Shown: positions 8,655-18,795, counted from the first letter of the stretch. The stretch is DNA of 64,000 nt from Cellvibrio sp. (GCA_016712405.1 JADJRD010000014.1:434001-498000), one strand, 5' to 3'. Translations and numbers: made by a program. The notes: generated from the letters alone by a model not told the origin.

Positions 8655-11039
8655 TCAAAATTTAATCGTTCCCTGTAATGCAACAGTGACCGGTTTTTCA
8701 TAAAAAGCATAATAGGCTGAACCTGTGCCACTCGTTAGTGTGCTGGAAACGGGTAGGCCGTTGGCGTAGCTGACAATCGCCTCATCAGTGAGGTTTTTGC
8801 CGATCAATGCGAGTTCCCACATGTCATCGTTACCGCTTAATGCAATGCGTGCATTGATTTTGGTGTATGCGTCTTGTTTGAATTTGGGGTCGAGTGATGG
8901 TGTGGTGAGGTAGTCGGAACTGTAAATGACATCTAAGGTGCTCACCAGTTTCATACCGCTAAATTCCACTGTGTAATCCACACCTAAATTGCCTTGGATT
9001 TCTGGCGTGAATTCGCGGCGTTTACCGGTAGCATCGCAGACACCATCTCCAGCAGGGCCGATGTTATCAACTTGACCAAAATAACATTGGGCATTTTTAA
9101 AATCGGTGTATTCGAAATCAATAAATGCAACACCACCGCGCAACAAAACGGGATCAGTGACTGCCCAGCGACCATCCACTTCTAAACCTTGTACCAACGC
9201 TTCACCCGCATTGGTGACATTGAAACTGAGTGAGCCGTCGAATTGACTGGTTTGCATATCAGTAAATTCAGAACGGAAGAGTGCAACATTTAATTCTGCT
9301 GCGCCGCCAAACAAAAATTTTCCGCCCAGTTCGAAGTTGTTAACTTTTTCTTCTTCGAATTCCCAGGTGCCTTCGATGTTGGGTATGGGTGATGGGCCGT
9401 TATAAATTCCGCCGAGTGTGTTGGGTGCTGCGTTTGAGCGAACATCAAACCCACCTGATTTAAAGCCAGTGGTGTAGGTCGCATAAAGCATATCGGTTGA
9501 ATTGATATCCCATTGATAGGTGATTAATGGAGTGAAAGCAGATTCGTCTCTGTCACCATCCACTGTGTGGGGATCAACTTTAAAAATACTCCACAAACTG
9601 TTGTAAGCATCTGAAATTCCACCTTGAGGAAGAGTGACGCCTAAAGGTGTTACATGATACTGGTGACGCATGGCGTCTTTGGTTTCTTGCGTGAATCGTG
9701 CGCCTAAAATTAAACGAGATGTGTCCGTAAAGTTCCAAGTGCCTTGGGCGAAGATTGCACTTAAATTTGTATCTTGCTCAAAATCGCGTTGAGTTGATGC
9801 ACCACGTAATGCATTAGCTGCTGTTGCGCCTAATCGTGAGACAAACGCAGTGGCGATAAAACTATTGGTTGGAACGCCAATAGTATCGTGAAAATCGAGC
9901 GAGCTATTTTGAAAAAATACACCGGCGAGATAACTGAAGGTTTGATCTTCGGCGGATGCAATACGCAACTCTTGACTGAATTGCGTGTAGTCTTCATTAG
10001 ATAAAATTGTAAAACCCGGTGCGCCAGTAAAATCGCAATCACACAATTCTTCATAGTCGTAAGCGTTGTGTCCGGTGACAGAGGTGATGGTGTGATTTTC
10101 CATCTCATATTCGATCGACAGCGTTTGATTTGCCGTATCGTTATAACTGTAATCACCGTTGGATTCGCGTTTCCAATCTTGCGCCGTATTCATCCAATAC
10201 TGACCTTGGGTTAAGGTATTCAGTGCATCACGATATTGGGTAACGCCGGTTGATCCCGGTGCTGCGTAAGTAACAGGTTTAACAACTTCAATGTTGCGCC
10301 CGTCACTGTCAAACGAGCCATCTTCGATTTTTAAATTAATATCCCAATCATCGGTTGGTTGCCAACGCAAACTGCCGCGAACCACTCGATTATCATCACC
10401 TGATTCATCGCGGTTGAGGGTGATGTTTTCCATATAACCATCAACACTACTGCTCAGTATTGCCAGTCTGCCTGAAAAAGTGTCACTAAATGGACCTGAT
10501 AAAACCAAGCGTAAATCCTGCTCGCCGTATTCAGGTTCATAGAGTGCAGAAATTTTGCCTTCGAAATCATCAGTTGGTTTTGCGGTGGTGATGCTGATGG
10601 CACCTGCCGTTGAGTTTTTGCCGAAAATAATACTTTGAGGGCCGCGCAAGACTTCAATACGTTCAATATCCAAAAATGGCGAGCGTGCTAATTGTGATCT
10701 GCCGTAGTGAATGCCATCCACAAATTGTGCGGCGGATTGTTCAAAGCCTTGGTTAACACCAGAACTAATACCGCGAATCGCAATATTGGTGCCTATACCG
10801 GTTTGCGTCATATTAAAACTGGGAATGTAATCGGCGATGCGCTCGATACTGGTGATGCCCGCATCTTCAATTTTTTCGCCGCTCAGCGTGTTAACCGAAA
10901 TGGGGACATCTTGTAATTTTTGCACACGTTTTTGTGCGGTGATCAGAATTTCTTCCAGTGCTGCTTCTTCAGCAATGACGGCATTTGAGATTAAACCGGA
11001 AATGATCAAACTGAGTAATTTTACGCCGGATTTTTTCAC
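8655..11039 (-). CDS. TonB-dependent outer-membrane receptor
   Basis: 794 residues from a GTG start with a GGAG ribosome site 7 nt upstream. Signal peptide (about 1-23), a TonB-box-like EEILITAQKR (about 28-37), plug domain (about 40-155; SFNMTQTGIGTNIAIRGI and RIEVLRGPQSIIFGKNSTAG blocks), then a 22-strand barrel ending in the aromatic TIKF. Imports a bulky ligand across the outer membrane using TonB energy. The IVLRGPQ/GKNSTAGAI plug type is common in receptors for siderophores and plant glycosides, so the ligand cannot be named. A GPH sugar symporter lies 1.8 kb away on the same strand, but rnpB and a toxin-antitoxin pair intervene. Confidence 0.92.
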   Translation of the reverse strand: MKKSGVKLLSLIISGLISNAVIAEEAALEEILITAQKRVQKLQDVPISVNTLSGEKIEDAGITSIERIADYIPSFNMTQTGIGTNIAIRGISSGVNQGFEQSAAQFVDGIHYGRSQLARSPFLDIERIEVLRGPQSIIFGKNSTAGAISITTAKPTDDFEGKISALYEPEYGEQDLRLVLSGPFSDTFSGRLAILSSSVDGYMENITLNRDESGDDNRVVRGSLRWQPTDDWDINLKIEDGSFDSDGRNIEVVKPVTYAAPGSTGVTQYRDALNTLTQGQYWMNTAQDWKRESNGDYSYNDTANQTLSIEYEMENHTITSVTGHNAYDYEELCDCDFTGAPGFTILSNEDYTQFSQELRIASAEDQTFSYLAGVFFQNSSLDFHDTIGVPTNSFIATAFVSRLGATAANALRGASTQRDFEQDTNLSAIFAQGTWNFTDTSRLILGARFTQETKDAMRHQYHVTPLGVTLPQGGISDAYNSLWSIFKVDPHTVDGDRDESAFTPLITYQWDINSTDMLYATYTTGFKSGGFDVRSNAAPNTLGGIYNGPSPIPNIEGTWEFEEEKVNNFELGGKFLFGGAAELNVALFRSEFTDMQTSQFDGSLSFNVTNAGEALVQGLEVDGRWAVTDPVLLRGGVAFIDFEYTDFKNAQCYFGQVDNIGPAGDGVCDATGKRREFTPEIQGNLGVDYTVEFSGMKLVSTLDVIYSSDYLTTPSLDPKFKQDAYTKINARIALSGNDDMWELALIGKNLTDEAIVSYANGLPVSSTLTSGTGSAYYAFYEKPVTVALQGTIKF

Positions 11040-11192
11040 AGGATAGCTCCATTAACTGACTGAATTATTCGTGGGTATTGTCATGATCAAACAGAGGTGC
11101 AGCATTATCATTGATAATCTATAGCTGACGAATGCAAAAATACCAGTAATCCTTTGAAAAGCACAGGTTCTGGCGCGAATCACTGCATAAGT

Positions 11193-11224
11193 TTGCATTG
11201 TGCTTCTGAATAAGACGCTATAGA
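11193..11224 (+). promoter_or_regulatory. Likely rnpB promoter
   Basis: TATAGA at 11219-11224 lies 9 nt before the mature 5-prime end of RNase P RNA and fits a -10 box. Candidate -35 boxes are TTGCAT (11193, spacer 20) or TTGTGC (11198, spacer 15); neither spacing is ideal, so only the -10 is reasonably firm. Confidence 0.4.
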
Positions 11225-11233
11225 GTGCCGCCC

Positions 11234-11640
<407 letters not shown>

Positions 11641-11674
11641 TTTTATTCGTTTTAATAATGCTTTGCTGATTCAA

Positions 11675-11962
11675 TTATTGGATCGGCGGGTATTCTTGCC
11701 TTGCATGAACAACATTCACAACTTCTATAGAGTTTGTTGCAACCCGGTAGACCAAAACATAATTGGGATGTGCAACCAACTCTCTAAGACCTTGAACCCT
11801 ATCGCTTGGTCGATGAAGGTAGGGGTGTTCGGAAAGGGGAAGCAATACATCTTCAAGTCTATTTTTTAGCTTTCTTGCCGCTAGAGGATTCACTTCTGCA
11901 ATGTAGGTAATAATTCGCTCCAGGTCTTCATCTGCAGATGGAAGCCATACTATTGGTAACAT
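11675..11962 (-). CDS. RelE/ParE-family toxin
   Basis: 95 residues of the ParE/RelE fold: VWLPSADEDLERIITYIAE (helix 1-2), NRLEDVLLPLSEHPYLHRPS, GLRELVAHPNYVLVYRV and a C-terminal strand-like VVNVVHARQEYP. The R-x-L-V-x-x-x-Y-x-(V/I)-x-Y-x(V) core is typical of ParE-type toxins that either poison gyrase or cut ribosome-bound mRNA; the sequence alone does not say which. Its ATG overlaps the stop of the antitoxin gene, so the pair is translationally coupled. The stop lies 35 nt beyond the 3-prime end of rnpB on the opposite strand. Confidence 0.9.
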   Translation of the reverse strand: MLPIVWLPSADEDLERIITYIAEVNPLAARKLKNRLEDVLLPLSEHPYLHRPSDRVQGLRELVAHPNYVLVYRVATNSIEVVNVVHARQEYPPIQ

Positions 11963-12153
11963 CAGGCCGATTTCCTTTTTTGTTCAGCGGCAATAATAAT
12001 GGCTTCCATTTTTGCCATTACTTGATCGTGAGGGATTGATGGACGGGGATCTGCGAGGCTGGCATTAACCTTTGCGATAAACCATTCGTTATAACTGGCT
12101 TCTTGTTCCGCTGATTCAAACTCGGACACTATAGGGGAGAATTCTTTGTTCAT
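11962..12153 (-). CDS. Antitoxin of the RelB/DinJ-like type
   Basis: 63 residues. The block EQEASYNEWFIAKVNASLAD with DPRPSIPHDQVMAKMEAII is typical of short antitoxins paired with ParE/RelE toxins (family knowledge): the C-terminal part holds the toxin-binding helix. Good ribosome site (AAGG, 8 nt). First gene of a two-gene module; such antitoxins usually repress their own promoter with the toxin as co-repressor. Confidence 0.88.
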   Translation of the reverse strand: MNKEFSPIVSEFESAEQEASYNEWFIAKVNASLADPRPSIPHDQVMAKMEAIIIAAEQKRKSA

Positions 12154-12402
12154 GGTGAATACCTTAGTATGGACATTGGAAGTCTAGCAAATTATGGATG
12201 GTAAACTAAAGCGGCTTCTTATCCCGTTTGATTGGGTTTTAAGTGCTGTTTTGCTCATTAGAATCTAATATAAAGAAGGCCTTCTGGTGAATGCCTCGTT
12301 CAGTGGTAGCAATAGAGTGGATTGAAAAATATTCAGGAAGTTTTGATAAGCAGACTGCGGGAAAATAGCTAAAGAGAGAGCTTTGCACGAATCAGACTTT
12401 AC

Positions 12403-12430
12403 CGTCATTCCTGCCTTCGCAGGGATGACG
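12403..12430. repeat. Palindromic repeat, GTCATTCCTGC family
   Basis: A single 28-bp palindrome with arms CGTCATTCCTGC and GCAGGGATGACG around CTTC. Related copies occur in the window at 42372-42437 and 48688-48792. It lies 8 nt beyond the stop of the minus-strand 89-residue gene, so it may double as a transcript-end hairpin. Of the surrounding 12154-12402 spacer I see only the toxin-antitoxin promoter region and a 12-bp palindrome (AGAAGGCCTTCT, 12274-12285). Confidence 0.85.
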
Positions 12431-12438
12431 ATGCGAAA

Positions 12439-12708
12439 TTAAAGAAGGTTATTTGCCTGTAAAACTTTATAGATTTTTTTAGCACTGCGGGCAAGCTTAT
12501 TAACATCACCCAAACTAGGGTGATCGCCTTGGTTCAAGCTGTATTCCCAAGAAATGATTTCTTGCTCCAAATATTCAAGTAATTTTTTAGCGCAGCCCAC
12601 GCATTTCCCGGTACAGACTCGAGAATCGTCCAGCTCATCAAACGGGATGCTAGAACGTATTTGCTCAATCAGTTGGAGCATTGCGGTTCGGGTATCAGGC
12701 TTATTCAT
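12439..12708 (-). CDS. Conserved hypothetical protein with a CxxxCxxC cluster
   Basis: 89 residues, no membrane segment. A cysteine cluster CTGKCVGC (near residues 32-39) followed by KKLLEYLEQE and a C-terminal KLARSAKKIYKVLQANNLL block, resembling a short family of uncharacterised Pseudomonas and related proteins. The cysteines suggest a bound metal or iron-sulfur centre, but no function is known. Stands alone between the repeat and the terminator of the GPH symporter. Confidence 0.7.
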   Translation of the reverse strand: MNKPDTRTAMLQLIEQIRSSIPFDELDDSRVCTGKCVGCAKKLLEYLEQEIISWEYSLNQGDHPSLGDVNKLARSAKKIYKVLQANNLL

Positions 12709-12801
12709 AAAGTTGCAGCCATTGTGCTCAGGAAAATGCTAGCACCCATCCAAGTATGTATTCAAATGCCAATACTATACTTGTTCTGCCAAAATTTCGA
12801 A

Positions 12802-12834
12802 AAAATCCCCGCCAGGTTTTTTTGACGGGGATTT
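12802..12834 (-). terminator. Terminator of the GPH symporter gene
   Basis: Read on minus: AATCCCCGTCA, loop AAAAAAACC, TGGCGGGGATT, then a run of Ts. It lies 9 nt after the stop codon at 12843. Confidence 0.85.
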
Positions 12835-12842
12835 ATTTACGA

Positions 12843-14414
12843 CTACTCAGCGTTAAGTTGCTGGCGACGAACAATTAAATCATTTTCAATTTGTTTCATC
12901 TTTTTGTCGCCTAAGGGATAAAGCAAAGTGAAAATTATGCCGATGATTCCTATTACCACAGGTATTCCTGTCATCAGCAGCACCATGCCGGGAACAGAAT
13001 CAGTAATGGTGCTTTCTACTTTGGCGTCATACCCATAGATAGCCAAGACAATTAATACCATTGCACCCGCAAAACCATGACCGGTTTTGTTAATGAAAGT
13101 ACCTGCTGAGAAGATTAAGCCTGTGGCACGACGATGATTTTTCCATTCGGAATAATCGACTGTGTCACCCATCATACTGAAGAATAAAACGGGCATCATT
13201 CCAGCAAAAAATTCACCAACAGTGGCTAGCGCCAGCATCAGGTTGACATTTTCTTGTGGTACAAAATAAATCGCACCATTAAATACTGAGCCCCAAGTAA
13301 AAGCTGCAACCATTAAATTGCGTTTGCTAAATTTATTTGAGAGCCAGCCTGTAGCTACTGCAGCGGCCAAGGAAGCAATTAAGGTGATTAAAAAATAAAA
13401 CCCGGTTAAATCAGGTCGTTGCAAATAATAAGTGAAGTAATAGCTGGCGGCACTTGGGCGGACTACAGTGAAAAGTCCAAACATAATGCCAACACCCAAC
13501 AAAATTAGCCAAGGTTGATTGGTTAATAAATCAGCCAAATCTTTTTGTGTGTTGGTTAAGGTTTCGCGCGGACGACGAATGATTCTGTTACGCAGATAAA
13601 CGGTGTAAACAAAACTCAATAGCATAAATATTAGTGCGGCATATTTATAATCTGATGGCCAAGTGGTTTGCGCCAAGCTGATGATAAAAATACTAATGCC
13701 AAAAACGGGTATCAAAATAACAGGTAAATTAGAAAATAAGTCTTTCATTTCTGTCCAAAAACTACCATTGATCTGGGCAGGAGGTTTAATTCGCTCAACA
13801 GTTGTTTTATAGGTAATAAACAAAAATACCATTAATAAGGCTGCAAAAATTAACATGGTGCGTTGATAGCCTAACGCTTCATCGCCTTTGCCAAAGTATT
13901 TAACCATTTCGGGCATGCTGGTCATTACTAAAAGACCGCCGGTAAAGGCACCAATAAAGCGAAAGCTGGATAAGCTTGCGCGTTCTTTTACGCTATCGGT
14001 CATGGTGCCCATAAGTGCGCCATAGGGAACATTATTGGCGGTGTAGGCCAGAGTTAAACAAAAATAAATAATAAAGGCGTAAATTAATTTGCCGTTATAA
14101 CTAAAATCCGGAGTGGTAAAAATTAACGCAAGGAATAATGCAAGAAATGGCGTTGACCATAAAATCCAGGGGCGAAATTTGCCTTGGCGTGTTTCTGTGC
14201 GATCAGCAATTGAGCCCATGATGATATCGGTGATGCCATCGGACAATCGCACAATTAAAATCAAAATGGCAGCGTGTGCGGCAGCGAGACCAAAGGTATC
14301 GGTGTAAAAAACAGGAATGAAAAAACCGCTTCGCCACACAAAGTTGGCAGCGGCATCACCCATGGAGTAGCCTATTTTTTCTTTGATCGAGAGCTTATGC
14401 GTAGATTCTTGCAT
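12843..14414 (-). CDS. GPH-family glycoside:cation symporter (MFS)
   Basis: 523 residues with about 12 membrane segments. The N-terminal KEKIGYSMGDAAANFVW and the RLSDGITDIIMGSIADRTETRQGKFRPWIL loop are hallmarks of the glycoside-pentoside-hexuronide symporters (MelB/XylP/UidB type), which take up sugars or short glycosides with sodium or protons across the inner membrane. A longer central loop (about residues 205-290) than in MelB is seen. The substrate cannot be read from the sequence. Single gene with its own terminator. Confidence 0.88.
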   Translation of the reverse strand: MQESTHKLSIKEKIGYSMGDAAANFVWRSGFFIPVFYTDTFGLAAAHAAILILIVRLSDGITDIIMGSIADRTETRQGKFRPWILWSTPFLALFLALIFTTPDFSYNGKLIYAFIIYFCLTLAYTANNVPYGALMGTMTDSVKERASLSSFRFIGAFTGGLLVMTSMPEMVKYFGKGDEALGYQRTMLIFAALLMVFLFITYKTTVERIKPPAQINGSFWTEMKDLFSNLPVILIPVFGISIFIISLAQTTWPSDYKYAALIFMLLSFVYTVYLRNRIIRRPRETLTNTQKDLADLLTNQPWLILLGVGIMFGLFTVVRPSAASYYFTYYLQRPDLTGFYFLITLIASLAAAVATGWLSNKFSKRNLMVAAFTWGSVFNGAIYFVPQENVNLMLALATVGEFFAGMMPVLFFSMMGDTVDYSEWKNHRRATGLIFSAGTFINKTGHGFAGAMVLIVLAIYGYDAKVESTITDSVPGMVLLMTGIPVVIGIIGIIFTLLYPLGDKKMKQIENDLIVRRQQLNAE

Positions 14415-14524
14415 AGAGTAAAACCTCGTAGTTAAAGTGCGTGACGGTTTTTATTTCTTGTCGTGCTTGTATGTCACTGGTTTTTATTGTGGTTCTTATC
14501 CTTGAGGAAAACGGGTCGCTCTTA

Positions 14525-14550
14525 CAAGAGATCAGTGGGCTGATCTCTTG
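14525..14550. promoter_or_regulatory. Perfect palindrome upstream of the GPH symporter
   Basis: CAAGAGATCAG and CTGATCTCTTG form perfect 11-bp arms around TGGG, 111 bp upstream of the symporter start and 43 bp past the ppa stop. On minus it is not followed by a T-run, so a terminator role for ppa is weak; an operator for the sugar symporter is an alternative. Confidence 0.45.
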
Positions 14551-14592
14551 GTCTCTCACAACTGAGCATTTTTTAGTAAAATAGTATCAAAT

Positions 14593-15123
14593 TTATTTTT
14601 GTGCTTTGTAGGTTTCAGCCGCTTTTAAAATTTCGGCGCGAGCCTCTTCAAGATCACCCCAGCCTGCCACTTTTACCCACTTGCCTTTTTCCAAATCTTT
14701 GTAATGCTCAAAGAAATGTTCGATTTGTTTAACGGTAACTTCGGGCAGATCAGCCAAGCTTTTAACTTTGCTGTAAATGGTGGTCAACTTGTCATGCGGT
14801 ACTGCAACAATTTTTGCATCTTCGCCCGCTTCATCGGTCATTTTCAAAACACCCAATGGACGGCAACGAATAACAGAGCCCGCTTGAACGGGTTGTGGGA
14901 AAACCACCAGCACATCGGCGGCATCGCCATCACCACAAAGGGTTTGTGGGATGTAGCCATAATTGCAAGGGTAATACATTGCTGTGCTGACAATACGATC
15001 GACAAACAGGCTGCTGCTGTCTTTATCTATTTCGTACTTGATGCCGGAATTCATCGGAATTTCGATAACAACATAAAAATCATCGGGCAGGCTTTTGCCT
15101 GCAGGGACAAGATCAAGACTCAT
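14593..15123 (-). CDS. ppa: Inorganic pyrophosphatase (family I)
   Basis: 176 residues, standard bacterial length. Hydrolyses pyrophosphate in the cytoplasm and so drives biosynthetic reactions. Signature residues: VVIEIPMNSGIKYEIDK, YPCNYGYIPQTLCGDGDAADVLV (metal-binding aspartates) and the KVAGWGDLEEARAEI C-terminal block. Monocistronic in appearance. Confidence 0.97.
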   Translation of the reverse strand: MSLDLVPAGKSLPDDFYVVIEIPMNSGIKYEIDKDSSSLFVDRIVSTAMYYPCNYGYIPQTLCGDGDAADVLVVFPQPVQAGSVIRCRPLGVLKMTDEAGEDAKIVAVPHDKLTTIYSKVKSLADLPEVTVKQIEHFFEHYKDLEKGKWVKVAGWGDLEEARAEILKAAETYKAQK

Positions 15124-15188
15124 GGTAATTTCCTGATAAGGTTTAGATTAGCGGGTTAATAATTGAGGTGGCGATACTACCACAAGAA

Positions 15189-16025
15189 CTACCACAAAAT
15201 CGCAATGCTAATAATGGCAACAGCGGTAATTAATAGCCCAATTCCGATTAGAACTTGCTTTTTTTGTTCGTTATAAACCGGTTCAACCCGATTGCCGGGT
15301 GAGGTGGGGCGTGTTTTCCAGCGTTTTGGATCTGAGCTCATTTCTTTGCGTTCAACGGGTCTGACCAGTTCTTCAATCGGCTTTCGCACCCGCGTTTTGT
15401 TTTCTTCGGTTTCTGGGGCAACGACCCGAAAATTGTATACATCCAATCGCAATCGATCGCCATTGCCTGCGGTAGTGGAGCCCTCGATGCGCATGTCATT
15501 CAGGTAGGTGCCATTTGCTGATTTGAGATCCTTGATGCGTAATACATTGCCTTCGACCTGAATCTCCAAGTGTTTACGCGATAAATGGGAGCCAGGAATG
15601 ACTATGTCGCATTTCTGGTCTCGACCCAGTAACACGGTTTTATCTAGAGGGATAATAAAGTGCTTGCCTGATAACCAACTGCTTTCGGAAACCAAACGCC
15701 AGGGCGGCGAATAATGGTTGGGTTGGGGTTCGGCGGTGCTACTGCGAGGGTCCAGAACAATAATTTCGGTGTTGGCGATACGGATAATGTCGCCAGGAAG
15801 AATCTCTTTATGGGTGATTCTTTGTCCGTTGACAAAGCTGCCTGTGGAAGAGTTGTTGTCTTTTAGGAAGTATTTATTGTTTTCTTGAACCAACTTGGCG
15901 TGTATTGGGTCTATGCCCGGCTCAGTCAAGACTAAATGATTTTCGGCGGCGCTGCCCATGTGAAAACGCTTCTCGACCACCCATAGCGGAGGCTGTTGAT
16001 TATCCTTGAGATGAAGTTTCAGCAT
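15189..16025 (-). CDS. Double FHA-domain membrane-anchored protein
   Basis: 278 residues. Two forkhead-associated domains: one at about 18-95 (GSAAENHLVL, DNNSSTGSFVNGQRI) and one at about 128-205 (LLGRDQKCDIVI, SHLSRKHLEI, SANGTYLNDMRI), the second with the full GR/SRKH/NG phosphothreonine-binding set. A basic linker (about 210-250) leads to a C-terminal membrane helix (about 255-277), so the FHA domains face the cytoplasm. Likely a docking adaptor for phosphoproteins. No Ser/Thr kinase is encoded nearby. Divergent from the exporter gene at 16222. Confidence 0.85.
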   Translation of the reverse strand: MLKLHLKDNQQPPLWVVEKRFHMGSAAENHLVLTEPGIDPIHAKLVQENNKYFLKDNNSSTGSFVNGQRITHKEILPGDIIRIANTEIIVLDPRSSTAEPQPNHYSPPWRLVSESSWLSGKHFIIPLDKTVLLGRDQKCDIVIPGSHLSRKHLEIQVEGNVLRIKDLKSANGTYLNDMRIEGSTTAGNGDRLRLDVYNFRVVAPETEENKTRVRKPIEELVRPVERKEMSSDPKRWKTRPTSPGNRVEPVYNEQKKQVLIGIGLLITAVAIISIAILW

Positions 16026-16221
16026 GGATCGGTTCCGTCAAACGCATAAATCAAAAGAAAGGAGTGTTTAACTGCCTTTTATAGGCACTTATTGACGCAG
16101 GCGGATTGTAGTCAGGTCGCTTGGTTTAAGTCCAGAGTCTCTGCTGGCATAATGTACAAGCTGTTAAATGGCGCTCGTTATTGCAGGCGAATGCCCAAGG
16201 AAATTTCTTCAGGTTAATCCC

Positions 16222-18795
16222 ATGTCCCGATTTATTTATCGTTTATACCTCGCATCTGTCATCAATCGCCCGCTTCACATAATGAGTGGCATTCTAATTC
16301 TGACGTTTATCGCAGCCTTTGGTATGACCAATTTTAAGTTGGATGCTTCTGCGGATTCATTAACGCTCGAACATGACAATTCGATTGATTATCACCGTGA
16401 AATTTCCAAGCGATATCAATCTGGCGATATTCTGGTGCTGACCTATTCACCCACAGTGGATATGTTTTCAGCTGAGTCGATTGCGACACTGACTCGGTTA
16501 CGTGATGACCTTGCAAAAGTAGAAGGGGTTGCCAGTGTCTATTCTGTTTTAGATGTCCCCCTGCTCTATAGTCCCATGCGACCTTTGGTGCAAGTGAAAG
16601 AGCATCCTCGCAATTTATTATCGCCAGGAGTGGATTTTAATGAAGCAAAAAAAGAATTTTTAACCAGCCCGGTTTATCGCGATACCTTGCTAAGTCCTGA
16701 TGGAAAAACCTCGGCGATTTTGTTGAATTTAAAAGTGAATAATCAATATATCGAAATGGCCCGTCATCGCGATGCTTTGCGAGAAAAGCGCGATACTCAA
16801 GGGTTGAGCAAAGAAGAAGAAAAAGAATTAGAGCAGGTCGCAGCAGAGTTTTTGGCTTATCGAACGGCCGTTGCAGTTGATGATGCGGCGCGCGTGGAAA
16901 TTGTGCGTGGTATTGCCAGACGTTATCAAGATCAAGCCCAAATATTTTTGGGCGGCGTGACCATGATCACCAGCGATATGATTTCCTATATCAAAAGCGA
17001 TTTGGTGGTCTTTGGTGCAGCGCTTATTGGATTTATTGTCTTCATGTTGGCGATTTTATTTCGTCAATGGCGTTTTGTTATTTTACCTTTGGCGGCTTGC
17101 ATATTGTCGGTCATTTTAATGGTCGGTTGGTTAAGTTGGATTGATTGGCGTATGACGGTAATCTCATCCAATTTTGTTGCCTTGTTATTAATTATGGTGT
17201 TTGCGTTTACGATTTATATCGTTGTGCGTAATCGCGAAATTCACGCGGCGGATCCTGAATTGGATCAAGCCGATATAGTGCTCGAAACAGTACGCAATAT
17301 GGTTGTACCTTGTTTGTATTCTGCGCTCACGACCATAGTGGCCTTTCTTTCATTAATTATGAGTGGAATTCGTCCGGTTATTGATTTTGGTTGGATGATG
17401 ACAATTGGATTGGTGGTGGGATTTATTATGACCTTCGTGGTTCTACCTGCGGGATTAATGTTGTTACCAAAAGGTGAGCCAAAAGATAAGGGTGATAAAT
17501 CTGCTGCCACGACTTTACTATTTTCACGTTTGGCGGAATTTCATGGCGGAAAAATTCTGTTCATTAGTTTGGCGGTGATTGCGATCAGTGTTTGGGGTAT
17601 TGCCAAACTGGAAGTTGAAAATCGTTTTGTCGATTATTTTAAATCTGACAGCGAAATTCATCAGGGTTTAAGTGTGATTGATACCCAATTGGGTGGAACC
17701 GTGTCATTGGATATTATTCTGGATGCTGATCAACCCGAACCTGTCGCCGATGTGGTGGAAAGTGAATCAACTGGTGAGGCTACAGCAGTTGATTCAGAAT
17801 TTGGTGATATATCCGAAGATCCATTTTCTGAAGATCCTTTTGCTGAAGATTCATCAGGTGAAATGGATGAAAATGCATTTGGGGACGACGAGACCTCTGC
17901 AGCACCAAGTTATTGGTACAGTGTAAGTGGTATGGATCAAATTAAACAATTGCATGATTATCTTGAAACTTTACCTGAAGTCGGAAAAGTGAGTTCGCTT
18001 GCCATTGCCTATCAGTTAGCAAACGATGTGAACAAAGGAAAGTTAAACGAATTTGAACTGAACGTGATGCGCAATATGCTCTCGGATGAAATCAAAAAAT
18101 TTATGATTAATCCTTATCTCTCTGACGAGCATCAACAAACTCGAATTACCTTGCGTGTGATTGAAACAACGCCTGAATTAAAGCGGGCTGAACTAGTTAA
18201 GAAAATACGCAGTTACGCGATTAATGAAGTCGGTTTAAAAGAAGAACAGGTCCATTTCACCGGTATGTTGGTGCTCTACAATAATATGCTGGAGAGTTTA
18301 TTTGCTTCGCAAATCGCAACCATTGGTGTGGTATTTGTGTCGATTATGTTAATGATTGTGGTGTTATTCCATTCATTCAAAATTGCCGTGATTTCTATAC
18401 TGCCGAATATGATGGCAGCTAGCGCTGTACTGGGGGCTATGGGGCATGCAGGAATTCCGCTGGATATGATGACTACTACTATTGCCGCAATTGTTGTCGG
18501 TGTGGGTGTGGATCAAGCCATTCAATATTTTTATCGCTATCGCGAGGAATTTGCGATAGATCAAAATTATATTGCGGCAATGCACCGATCACATGCATCA
18601 ATTGGTCGCGCCATGTATTACACATCGGCGACTATTATTGTGGGCTTTTCAATATTGATGCTCTCGCAATTTATTCCGTCAATTTATTTTGGTGTTTTGA
18701 CTGCATTCGCTATGTTTATGGCGATTGTAGGTAGCTTAACCTTGTTGCCGAAATTAATTTTGATGATGAAACCTTTCGGGCCTGAAAAGGCCTGA
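16222..18795 (+). CDS. RND-superfamily (MMPL) exporter
   Basis: 857 residues from ATG 16222 (MSRFIYRLYL), chosen over ATG 16168 because the sequence matches exporter N-termini only from there and AGG lies 9 nt upstream. About 12 membrane helices in two RND halves, each with a large periplasmic loop; GVGVDQAIQYFYRYREE is the conserved second-half helix-4 motif. Family members export lipids or hopanoid-like molecules; substrate unknown here. The second periplasmic loop carries an unusual acidic stretch (17800-17890) with repeated EDPFxED units. Single gene, divergent from the FHA gene. Confidence 0.85.
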   Translation: MSRFIYRLYLASVINRPLHIMSGILILTFIAAFGMTNFKLDASADSLTLEHDNSIDYHREISKRYQSGDILVLTYSPTVDMFSAESIATLTRLRDDLAKVEGVASVYSVLDVPLLYSPMRPLVQVKEHPRNLLSPGVDFNEAKKEFLTSPVYRDTLLSPDGKTSAILLNLKVNNQYIEMARHRDALREKRDTQGLSKEEEKELEQVAAEFLAYRTAVAVDDAARVEIVRGIARRYQDQAQIFLGGVTMITSDMISYIKSDLVVFGAALIGFIVFMLAILFRQWRFVILPLAACILSVILMVGWLSWIDWRMTVISSNFVALLLIMVFAFTIYIVVRNREIHAADPELDQADIVLETVRNMVVPCLYSALTTIVAFLSLIMSGIRPVIDFGWMMTIGLVVGFIMTFVVLPAGLMLLPKGEPKDKGDKSAATTLLFSRLAEFHGGKILFISLAVIAISVWGIAKLEVENRFVDYFKSDSEIHQGLSVIDTQLGGTVSLDIILDADQPEPVADVVESESTGEATAVDSEFGDISEDPFSEDPFAEDSSGEMDENAFGDDETSAAPSYWYSVSGMDQIKQLHDYLETLPEVGKVSSLAIAYQLANDVNKGKLNEFELNVMRNMLSDEIKKFMINPYLSDEHQQTRITLRVIETTPELKRAELVKKIRSYAINEVGLKEEQVHFTGMLVLYNNMLESLFASQIATIGVVFVSIMLMIVVLFHSFKIAVISILPNMMAASAVLGAMGHAGIPLDMMTTTIAAIVVGVGVDQAIQYFYRYREEFAIDQNYIAAMHRSHASIGRAMYYTSATIIVGFSILMLSQFIPSIYFGVLTAFAMFMAIVGSLTLLPKLILMMKPFGPEKA

